Source: Opitutaceae bacterium
Lineage (GTDB): Bacteria; Verrucomicrobiota; Verrucomicrobiae; Opitutales; Opitutaceae
Direction: 5' to 3'
Length of the DNA: 6,718 nt
Assembly: GCA_031266495.1 (NCBI GenBank)
Contig: JAISAX010000208.1
Coordinates: 1-6,718 of the forward strand
Below are positions 1 through 5,226 of this stretch, piece after piece (the stretch's first letter is position 1; every line of letters begins with the position of its first letter). Both the position numbers and the translations under genes were made by a program. Under the pieces are notes generated by a model. The model was not told the DNA's origin. It did not search any database and saw only the letters and a list, made by a program, of their open reading frames with translations.

Positions 1-381
1 TTGAACTGGGACAGCCTGTCGGTCGTGGAACGCGACAAGCTGGTGCGCTGGTTCCTGTCGTCGTTGTCGCCTTCGCTGGCGTCGCGCATCACACGCGATG
101 TCGAGAGCGCGGAGCAGGACGAGGTGGACGAGGAAGAGAATAATTTTGCCAAGATCGCCGCCGGGATCGAGCCAGTCATGCGCGAGGATGGACAGCATTT
201 CGCCCTGCGGTTGCAGGTGCTGGAGGGGATCGTGGAGCGCAACCCGGAGGCGTTCTCGGGGAAGGGCGGGGAGTTCGAGCGGAGCCGGAAGGGCTCTCAC
301 AGCGAGAAGGCTATCGAGCGCTATATCAGTGATCCGTCCATCGAGACGCTTTCCGATGTGACGGCGGGGTTTCTTGAATAA
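1..381 (+). CDS. Probable phage portal protein, C-terminal end (5'-partial)
   Basis: The frame is open from the first base of the window and ends with TAA at 379-381. The leading TTG codon need not be the real start, so I read this as the C-terminal ~126 residues of a longer gene. The visible part is acidic and helical (an EQDEVDEEENNF stretch at about residues 38-49), followed by FAKIAAGIEPVM and an ALRLQVLEGIVERNPEAF segment at about 68-85. From memory, this pattern resembles the C-terminal part of portal (head-tail connector) proteins in podovirus-like phages. The position immediately upstream of a capsid-like gene fits the usual portal-capsid order. Portals form the dodecameric ring through which DNA enters the head. 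No catalytic motif is expected, and the identification rests on weak sequence memory plus context. The neighbouring phage genes are broken, so this gene may be decayed as well; its upstream part is not visible. Confidence 0.45.
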   Translation: MNWDSLSVVERDKLVRWFLSSLSPSLASRITRDVESAEQDEVDEEENNFAKIAAGIEPVMREDGQHFALRLQVLEGIVERNPEAFSGKGGEFERSRKGSHSEKAIERYISDPSIETLSDVTAGFLE

Positions 382-401
382 ATTAACAATTAATAATTAA
401 C
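381..401 (+). repeat. Three tandem AATTAAY heptamers upstream of capsid fragment
   Basis: Three consecutive 7-bp units read AATTAAC, AATTAAT, AATTAAC between the portal-like stop codon and the capsid-like start. The AT-rich block stands out sharply against GC-rich surroundings. A close relative of the same heptamer, AATTAAG, is tandemly repeated at 5156-5182 between tpiA and pgk. Short heptameric tandem repeats in intergenic spaces are known from other bacteria (for example the STRR repeats of cyanobacteria). Whether this is an expanding repeat or merely an AT-rich leader or promoter region cannot be decided here. Confidence 0.6.
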
Positions 402-416
402 ATCGGGGAGTAGTTG

Positions 417-422
417 AAAGGA
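417..422 (+). promoter_or_regulatory. Ribosome binding site deciding the capsid start
   Basis: AAAGGA at 417-422 lies nine bases before the ATG at 432. This favours ATG 432 over the upstream in-frame TTG at 414, which has no purine-rich site at a sensible distance and would place this motif inside the coding region. The host genes on the other strand lack such a site, which sets this phage-derived gene apart. Confidence 0.6.
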
Positions 423-431
423 AAATACAAA

Positions 432-854
432 ATGGCTCAGTTAATGGAAAATTTGCAGGTCGGCAAGAAACAGGCGCTGGCCGACTTGATCGCGAATGTC
501 GAGGCGGCGCAGACGCCGTTCACGTCGATGGCGGCGAAGCGGACGCGGCCGGGCAACGTCGATGTGGAGTGGCAGGTGAAGCAGTATCGGCGTCGCGGCT
601 ACAGGGGCGTTCGCGATGGTCAGGACGCGAAGGAGTTCCACTACAATGGGCGAGAGAAGCTTTACTCGGTCTTCGGCTTCGATCGACTATATCGCGGACA
701 GGTTTGTCGTGGGGAAGTTGCTGAAGCCTTTGCGCGGCAAGGTGAGCGTGGGGCGGGCTATCCGCGAGGTCGTGGCGGCGGCGGCGTCCGAGGGCGGGGC
801 GGAGGGCGTGCAGCAGATGTGGCAGAATGCGGTGGCCGTGCTGCAGGGGTATGA
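432..854 (+). pseudogene. Truncated SU10/DUF5309-like major capsid protein (N-terminal fragment)
   Basis: From ATG 432 (RBS AAAGGA at 417-422) the first ~79 residues look like the N-terminus of a tailed-phage major capsid protein of the SU10/DUF5309 type: an early helix, then TPFTSMAAKR (28-37), VDVEWQVKQYR (44-54), a Gly/Asp-rich turn (59-64), and NGREKLYS (72-79). In the family this region forms the N-arm and the start of the HK97-fold shell subunit. The similarity ends at about 660-685. The remaining ~60 codons, to the stop at 852-854, are Arg/Gly-rich and are simply the wrong frame of the sequence that follows. Capsid proteins of this family are usually over 300 residues, so roughly three quarters is missing and the product cannot build a capsid. 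The most likely cause is a deletion joining this gene to the interior of a later phage gene. The fragment call is firm; the family name is from pattern memory. Confidence 0.6.
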
Positions 855-2400
855 TCCGGAGAGGCCGCTGACGGATGGGGTGTTCGTCTCCACTGCGATC
901 GGGAGTATCCTGGGCGGGGGCGTGGGTGTCGTCGGCCAAGGTGCGGGCGGCATGGCGCGCGCGGTGCGGCTGGACACGCTGCGCGAGGGGGGGAGGGGCA
1001 GCGCCGGCGGCGTGATCGAGGCGGGAGGCTCCGCCGGACGCCGGGACGCCGACAGCAGGGACGCCGGACCCGGGACTGCGTTCGCGAAATTGCTCGCGGG
1101 CCGGACCCGCGCGGAAAGGGCCGCGAAAACGCCGGGGACCAAACAGGTGCGATTCCGCCCGAATCCGTTCGGGGATGATCTGCTTGACCATATCGTGGCA
1201 AGCGGCGGTGTGCCTCGCCGGGCCGCGACGAAGCGCAGGGGCGGAGAGGTGGACGGGTGGCAGGCGGTGTTCGGCTCGCCGTCCGGGAGGTTGCTCATCG
1301 GACGTAGCAAAAATATCGATACATGGCTTGAGGATTTCAACGGTACTCATGGCTACCGGTTCGCGTCGCCGGATGATTTTTACAATGCGGTGGACCTGGC
1401 GTTCGAGCAGCGCAAGCGCGCCAATGCCGCGTTTGCCCGGATGGAGCGGCAGGATGCGTTTTACGCGGCGGCAGAGAAGCGCCCGAGCAAGGCGGAGATC
1501 CTGCGTCTGTTCGAGGAGATGTTCATCGCCGAGATCGAGCGGCGCGGGCTGGTGCGGCTCAGCGAGGTGAAGGCCGAGGCGCTGGCCGTCATGGAGTGGT
1601 GGCAGGGCAACCCCAACGTGTCGCCTTACTACACGCGTTCCGCCGCCGAGACCTACGCGGAGGTCTTTTCCGCCATAATGAACAACCTGGCGGGCGTCGC
1701 CAGGCGCGCGCCGAAATTATGGAAGTTGTGGAACAACTACATGATGAACCGTCCGAAGGCGGCGCAGATGTACCAGAAGATACAGGATTCGATCCGCTCC
1801 GGCAGCTACAAGAAGGAGCGCACGGAGAGCCTTCTGGATATGTGGCGGCGGCACGAGGAGGCCGCAGATTTGCTGACAAATACATGGCGAAACCAGCCAC
1901 TGAAAAAGATTCTGAAGAACCTTTGGCGTCTTTTTGACACGATGTTGATCCGCCAGACGGGGCCGGCGCAACGGGAGGCGTTCGCCCGCCTGAAGCGCAT
2001 CGCCGGAGACAAGGTGAGCCAGGACTTGTTGCGCGACATGAAGGCGGTCCTGTACCGGCAGACACGCTGGGAGGCGTTCGCCCGCGACCTGGCATTGAAT
2101 GTAGAAAAGCCGATGTTCGAGACCGGCATGGACCGCGACGATCTGGCTCTCTACATGTTCCATTCGCGCATTGCGAACAGCCCGGAGCGTCAGGGTGTGG
2201 CGAATACAGACGGGTTCTCGCCGAAGACAAGCAGGGACGAGCTGCTGGCCATGCGCCAGAGGCTGGGTGAGCGGCGGTTCGCCATGCTGGAAGAGATGCA
2301 CCAGACGCTACGCAATGTGTACGTGCGTCAGGTGCTGAAGCCGTTGATCGAGGCGGACCTTCTCTCGCCGGAGAAGCGCTCCGGGCGGCGCGCTCGATAG
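616..2400 (+). pseudogene. Large phage (LPP-like) virion protein, internal fragment, first part
   Basis: The frame opens at ATG 616, but residues 1 to ~22 are only the shadow of the capsid fragment; protein-like sequence starts at about SIDYIADRF (from ~679). I recognise no enzyme. SEGGAEGVQQ at 58-67, followed by GYDPERPLTDGV and a Gly-rich hydrophobic stretch (about 92-112), resembles a module in very large phage internal proteins, where it may insert in or contact membrane. A low-complexity Gly/Arg linker follows (about 123-180), then a long charged helical region, including ETYAEVFSAIMNN (about 345-357) and MMNRPKAAQMYQKIQ (about 376-390), typical of the C-terminal parts of 'large polyvalent proteins' carried in virions. 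Those proteins usually run to thousands of residues. The gene lacks its start, and the reading shifts frame near 2371-2376 (after LLSPE), so the TAG at 2398-2400 is an artefact of that shift. The LPP assignment is moderate; the fragment status is firmer. Confidence 0.5.
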
Positions 2401-2420
2401 CAAAGCTGCGACCGGATGCG

Positions 2421-2714
2421 GTGGCGGACATGGCGCTGTCGCGCAATATGGTCATTTCGCGGGCGAATTACCGCGACGAAAGTCTGGGTGACAGCACGGA
2501 GGTCGGGAAGATCATGGCTCGATTCGGACAGAGTCCGCTGTTGTTGCGCAAGGTAACTACAGACATGACCAGAATGCAGCGCGCGATGCGGTTGCTGGCC
2601 ATGTCATGGCGCGGTTATGCCTCGGTCGGAAAGATGCTGGAACGGACGACAAAGATAGCCGCCATGATGCATATGGACAGGGCGTTTCCGAATATGCCGG
2701 AATGGCAAAAGTAG
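2421..2714 (+). pseudogene. Continuation of the large phage protein after a frameshift
   Basis: This is the same gene as the preceding fragment read one frame over. The protein-like sequence continues from about 2376 (ALRAARSIAKL) through VADMALSRNMVISRANY, GQSPLLLRKVTTDM and MERTTK-like basic helices to MPEWQK, and stops at TAG 2712-2714. GTG 2421 and ATG 2430 are the first possible in-frame starts, but neither has a ribosome binding site, and I do not think this is an independent gene. The composition (many Met, Arg, Leu, Ala in amphipathic helices) matches the region before the shift. The frame remains open and protein-like directly after the TAG, which indicates a nonsense mutation rather than a natural end. 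No function can be assigned separately. Confidence 0.5.
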
Positions 2715-2914
2715 CGGATGGTCGTCGAGCTGGCCGGCTCGCCGGACTTCATGGAACGGGGACGGCTGGCGTTTCTGGCCGACGTGTTCATGTTGTTCTA
2801 CAACCCATGGATACAGGATATCCATTCCTCAATTACGGCATGGAAGGCGAATCCGGGGGGAACGTCGCTGAAATATGCGACCTTCATGGGGGGACCGGCT
2901 CTGGCTATATGGCT

Positions 2915-3360
2915 GTCCAAAACCTATGCCACCCTCGCCATCACACGCATGCTCCACCACCTGCGCAACCATAGCGTGCCTCTGGCCCAGGTCGAAGTCC
3001 GCACCGACCTGGGCACCGAGTTCGACGGCGATACCGTCCACTACCGCCCGGACGGCTTTCACCGCTCCATCACTGCCATGGGGGCACTCCATCGCAACCC
3101 TCCCGCTCGCCCCAACGCCAACGCCGACGTCGAATCCAGCCTCTCCACCATCGAACCCGAGTTCTTCGACCTCGAACACTTCCACGACACTGCCTCCTTC
3201 ATCGCCTCCTCCTCCACCTACCAGCACTTCTTCAACTTCGCCCGCAAAAACCGCTCCCGTTCCAACCTCGCTCCGGCCGATCTCCTCGCCATGCGCTCTC
3301 CTCTCCTTCATCCAAGCATCCTCCTTCTCCCTCCCGTCTTCCTTGACTCTCTTATGGGTC
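2915..3360 (+). mobile_element. Insertion sequence remnant: C-terminal half of an rve-type DDE transposase
   Basis: The reading 2915-3360 carries the second half of an integrase catalytic core (RNase H fold). VRTDLGTEF holds the second catalytic Asp, and NANADVESS supplies the Glu, with 41 residues between them. This exceeds the classical 35 but suits the transposase group with an ADVE motif followed by an IEPEFFDLE-like stretch. STYQHFFNFARKNRS and LAPADLLA then follow, as expected for the C-terminal region of that group. The N-terminal helix-turn-helix and the first Asp are absent, and the phage protein sequence takes their place. The similarity fades after LLPPVFLDSLMG (to ~3357), about 30 bp before the stop codon of the BI-1 gene. 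I see no terminal inverted repeat or target duplication, so the element is immobile. The exact IS family cannot be named without a search; IS481-like or an unclassified IS is possible. Confidence 0.65.
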
Positions 3361-3384
3361 AAGTTCTGTCTGGTCCTCCCGCGC

Positions 3385-4107
3385 TCAATCCCGGCTGCGC
3401 AGGAGCAGGATGCGCAGCACGTACCAGAGCAGCAACATCACGCCGGAAAACAACGCGAGCGCAGCCGCCACATGCTGATCGGTGCGGTAGCGGTGAATGA
3501 CGTTGGACGTGGTGTAGAGAATCGAACCGCCGGCGAAAAACACCATGATCCCCGAGAAAACCAACCCGAGCGTGAAGCCGAAAACGAGGCTGCAAACGAT
3601 CACGCCGAGCGCGACAAACCCGCCGATGGCGAGAACGCTGCCCAGGAACGAAAAATCCCGGCGCGTGATGAACGCCGTCGCCGTAAGGCCGGCGAAGAGC
3701 AGGCCGGTGATGATGCCCGCCGTCGAGATCACCGTGGGGTCGCTGTAATAAGCCGCGATGTACAGCAGCGGCAGGAAGATGATCACCTCGGCCACGACGT
3801 AGAGCCCCAGTCCGGCGTACTGGGCCGTCTGCGAGGCGTCGGACCGGGCCCAGCGATCGGCCAGCCAGGACACGCCCATGAAGGCGCCCAGAACGAACAA
3901 CCAGCTCATGCCGCCGGTCATGGCGCCGACGAGGTTTTCGATGCCGGGCATCTGCAGCAGCGCGGCTTCGAGGCCGACGAAAGCGAGGATGGCGCCGGCG
4001 AGGTGCAGGTAGGTGCGCCGGATAAACAGCGCGCGGTCGGCCGCTTTGGCGTCGGCCGCAGTTACGAAAGGATTTCCGTAGGCAGGATTCATAAGAGGCC
4101 GGTTCAT
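3385..4107 (-). CDS. Bax inhibitor-1/YccA family membrane protein
   Basis: This is an integral membrane protein of the BI-1 (TMBIM/UPF0005) family, about 240 residues, the usual bacterial size. After a short soluble N-terminus (NPAYGNPF, ADRALFIRRTYLHLAGAILAF) there are about seven hydrophobic segments. Recognisable blocks include the first-helix RRTYLHLAG start, the middle helices around LYVVAEVIIFLPLLYIA and STAGIITGLLFAGLTATAF, and the C-terminal GIMVFFAGGSILYTTSNVIHRY block with acidic/His residues nearby, ending in WYVLRILLLRSRD. Characterised relatives act as pH-sensitive calcium leak channels or modulate membrane proteases; the role here is unknown. The start is uncertain: ATG 4107 is preferred, with ATG 4092 and an upstream TTG at 4131 also in frame and no Shine-Dalgarno sequence at any. 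The gene points the same way as tpiA and pgk but is separated by a repeat-filled gap. Its 3' end is overlapped by the transposase read-through frame, yet the protein looks intact. Confidence 0.88.
   Translation of the reverse strand: MNRPLMNPAYGNPFVTAADAKAADRALFIRRTYLHLAGAILAFVGLEAALLQMPGIENLVGAMTGGMSWLFVLGAFMGVSWLADRWARSDASQTAQYAGLGLYVVAEVIIFLPLLYIAAYYSDPTVISTAGIITGLLFAGLTATAFITRRDFSFLGSVLAIGGFVALGVIVCSLVFGFTLGLVFSGIMVFFAGGSILYTTSNVIHRYRTDQHVAAALALFSGVMLLLWYVLRILLLRSRD
3394..3418 (-). repeat. Perfect 8-bp inverted repeat in the last codons of the BI-1 gene
   Basis: GCTGCGCA (3394-3401) and TGCGCAGC (3411-3418) form a perfect 8-bp stem with a 9-base loop, a few codons before the BI-1 stop at 3385. 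In transcription of the BI-1 gene this would fold at the mRNA 3' end. No T-run follows on the minus strand, so it is not a standard intrinsic terminator. It could stabilise the 3' end or be chance in a GC-rich coding sequence. Confidence 0.4.
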
Positions 4108-4150
4108 GACCGTTCGGGAGGCCGGAGGCAAACCCGAAGGCAGTCAAAGG

Positions 4151-4272
4151 CAGTCAAAGGTCAAAAGTCGGAAGGTCGAAGGTCGCCAACAGCCCCGCTA
4201 CGCGGAGCATTTTGCAGGGATGGCCCGCTCCGGCGGGCCGCTGATGACATTCCGACCTTCGACCTTTGACTG
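4151..4272. repeat. 27-bp imperfect inverted repeat enclosing nested hairpins (REP/MITE-like)
   Basis: The left arm 4151-4177 and the reverse complement of the right arm 4246-4272 match at 24 of 27 positions by eye; both start CAGTCAAAGGTC. The 68 bp between them hold a 4-bp stem at 4195-4205 (CCGC/GCGG) and a perfect 7-bp stem GGCCCGC/GCGGGCC at 4222-4239 with a TCCG loop. The arms are built from purine-rich AAGGTC-like words, and the left arm is preceded by an extra copy of its first ten bases. The nested design, intergenic location and roughly 120-bp size suggest a repetitive extragenic element or a small non-autonomous transposon; copy number elsewhere cannot be seen. Confidence 0.6.
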
Positions 4273-4277
4273 ATCAC

Positions 4278-4296
4278 TCGCCGCTCGAACCGGCGA
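4278..4296. repeat. Small hairpin TCGCCG/CGGCGA
   Basis: TCGCCG (4278-4283) and CGGCGA (4291-4296) form a perfect 6-bp stem with a 7-base loop, directly right of the larger inverted repeat. It is not followed by a T-run on either strand. It is probably part of the composite repeat cluster downstream of tpiA. Confidence 0.35.
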
Positions 4297-4319
4297 CGCA
4301 TTACTGTCGATCCGTCGCA

Positions 4320-4335
4320 GCGGCAGGAATGCCGC
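4320..4335. repeat. Hairpin GCGGCA-GGAA-TGCCGC downstream of tpiA
   Basis: A perfect 6-bp stem with a GGAA tetraloop sits about 40 bp beyond the tpiA stop codon (minus-strand direction). The words around it (minus strand: GGAGCGGCGGCATTCCTGCC) resemble, from memory, a motif that recurs in intergenic regions of Opitutaceae genomes. It could shape the 3' end of the tpiA transcript, but the missing U-run argues against a classical Rho-independent terminator. Confidence 0.4.
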
Positions 4336-4376
4336 CGCTCCTTCACGACGCGCGGGGGGGGCGGGGGGCGTCGCCG

Positions 4377-5144
4377 TTATCTGATCGCGGCGGCGGTGTT
4401 GACCAGCTCGACAAAACTGCGGGCCTCCAGCGAGGCGCCTCCGATGAGGCCGCCGTCGATGTCCTTTTGCGCGAGCAGTTCGGGCGCGTTGGCGGGTTTC
4501 ATCGAACCGCCGTAGAGGATGCGGATCTTCTGCGCCACCGCGTCGCCGAAGAGTTTTGCAAGGAGGCTGCGGATGAACGCATGCACTTCCTGCGCCTGCT
4601 CCGTCGTGGCCACCTTGCCGGTGCCGATCGCCCAGACGGGTTCGTAGGCGATGACGGTGGCGAGCGCCTGCTCCTTGCTCACGCCTTCGAGGCCGGCCTC
4701 GACCTGCGTCTGCACGACCTTGAGGGTCTGGTTGCCTTCGCGCTCGGCGAGCGTCTCGCCCACGCAGAGGATCGGCTTGAGTTCGCTCCTGAGCGCGGCG
4801 GTCACCTTTTTGTTGATGAAGGCGTCGGTCTCCGCGAAGCAGGTGCGGCGTTCGCTGTGGCCGAGGATCACGTGCGTGACGTAGAGGTTGCGCAGCATCT
4901 CGGCGGAGATTTCGCCGGTGTACGCGCCGCTCTTTTCCGGGTGCATGTTTTGCGCGCCGAGCTTGATGACGGAGCCTTCGAGCGCCTTGCCGGCGGATTC
5001 GAGGGCGGTGAAGGGTGGACTGACAACGACGTCGATATCGGTCTGCTTGCCGACTGCGGCGACGATCTCCTGCACGAGCGGTGTGGCTTCGGTGGAGGTC
5101 TTGTTCATCTTCCAGTTACCAGCGATGAGTTTTTTGCGGATCAT
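4377..5144 (-). CDS. tpiA: Triosephosphate isomerase
   Basis: This enzyme interconverts dihydroxyacetone phosphate and glyceraldehyde 3-phosphate in glycolysis and gluconeogenesis. It is cytosolic and normally a dimer of TIM barrels. The 255-residue length is standard. Catalytic residues are all present: Asn10 and Lys12 in GNWKMNK, His96 in the GHSERR block, and Glu168 in AYEPVWAIGTGK, whose second half is the flexible loop 6 that closes over the substrate. YGGS (211-214) and GGASL (235-239) form the phosphate-binding loops. ATG 5144 gives the canonical N-terminus; no Shine-Dalgarno sequence precedes it. pgk lies 82 bp upstream on the same strand, so the two are probably co-transcribed with tpiA second. 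The gap contains an AT-rich heptamer array but no obvious terminator. The stop codon TAA (4379-4377) is followed by a C-rich tract in the transcript. No sign of decay. Confidence 0.97.
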   Translation of the reverse strand: MIRKKLIAGNWKMNKTSTEATPLVQEIVAAVGKQTDIDVVVSPPFTALESAGKALEGSVIKLGAQNMHPEKSGAYTGEISAEMLRNLYVTHVILGHSERRTCFAETDAFINKKVTAALRSELKPILCVGETLAEREGNQTLKVVQTQVEAGLEGVSKEQALATVIAYEPVWAIGTGKVATTEQAQEVHAFIRSLLAKLFGDAVAQKIRILYGGSMKPANAPELLAQKDIDGGLIGGASLEARSFVELVNTAAAIR

Positions 5145-5155
5145 GTGTGGGCGGA

Positions 5156-5182
5156 AATTAAGAATTAAGAATTAAGAATTAA
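5156..5182. repeat. AATTAAG heptamer tandem array between tpiA and pgk
   Basis: Three full AATTAAG units and a fourth partial AATTAA run without interruption from 5156 to 5182, starting 12 bp from the tpiA start codon. On the coding strand this reads as repeated TTAATTC in the tpiA leader. It is the same 7-bp framework as the AATTAAC/T array at 381-401. Such an unstructured AT-rich leader could help ribosome entry for tpiA, which has no Shine-Dalgarno sequence, or could hold a -10-like element; that is inference. Confidence 0.65.
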
Positions 5183-5226
5183 AAAGCAGGATGCAGGAAG
5201 TAAGAATGGAAGGTTGGGAGGAATCT

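Larger units (their letters stand above)
2718..3500 (+). pseudogene. Chimeric frame: LPP C-terminal end fused to DDE transposase remnant
   Basis: This frame starts at ATG 2718, two codons after the TAG that interrupts the large phage protein and in the same frame. Residues 1 to ~64 (ELAGSPDFMERGRLAFLADVF, FYNPWIQDIHSSITAWKAN, FMGGPALAIW) continue the phage protein. From about residue 66-68 (nt ~2913-2920) the sequence becomes the C-terminal half of an integrase-core transposase. From residue ~223 onward it overlaps the 3' end of the BI-1 gene on the other strand and is Arg/Ala-rich noise up to the stop at 3498-3500. No ribosome binding site precedes the ATG. An expressed product would lack the first catalytic Asp and the DNA-binding domain, so it should be inactive. 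Base composition changes at the junction: upstream is G-rich on this strand, downstream is strongly C-rich with little G, consistent with two origins. Confidence 0.6.
4132..4376. other. Repeat-rich intergenic space between BI-1 gene and tpiA
   Basis: About 245 bp hold no convincing gene. From left to right they contain a tandem 10-bp duplication CAGTCAAAGG (4141-4160), a 27-bp imperfect inverted repeat (arms 4151-4177 and 4246-4272) enclosing small hairpins, further hairpins at 4278-4296 and 4320-4335, and a G-rich tract (G8 and G6 split by C at 4354-4368) just past the tpiA stop codon. The promoter of the BI-1 gene should lie here, but I see no clear -35/-10 pair on the minus strand. A 61-codon frame across it (minus strand, 4346-4161) looks like translated repeat rather than a gene. 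Confidence 0.6.

Noticed and set aside
414..431. TTG 414 as start of the capsid fragment
   Set aside because: ATG 432 has a well-spaced AAAGGA and gives the expected MAQLMENLQ-type N-terminus.
520..1350. Minus-strand frames opposite the phage fragment
   Set aside because: Pro/Arg/His-rich low-complexity translations typical of the antisense of GC-rich coding DNA; the + strand has the protein-like sequence.
2362..2385. Programmed ribosomal frameshift in the large phage protein
   Set aside because: No slippery heptamer of the X XXY YYZ type at the shift and no convincing downstream structure; a nonsense codon and truncations nearby point to decay.
3394..3418. Rho-independent terminator of the BI-1 gene
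   Set aside because: The stem is good but lies inside the coding sequence, and no T-run follows on the minus strand.
2875..4269. Long + strand open frame of 464 codons
   Set aside because: Ser/Pro/Thr-rich, then Arg/Glu/Gly-rich: it is the wrong frame of the transposase remnant, then the antisense of the BI-1 gene.
4161..4346. Minus-strand 61-codon frame starting MKERRHSCRCDG
   Set aside because: It translates the hairpin and inverted-repeat cluster; there is no ribosome binding site, and the sequence is better explained as repeat DNA.
4354..4368. G-quadruplex regulatory element
   Set aside because: Only two G-runs (G8 and G6), so a four-tract fold needs each to be split with minimal loops; too weak to call.
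4266..5168. + strand open frame of 300 codons
   Set aside because: Antisense of tpiA, with no recognisable protein features.
5156..5182. CRISPR-like array
   Set aside because: Units are 7 bp and directly adjacent, with no spacers.
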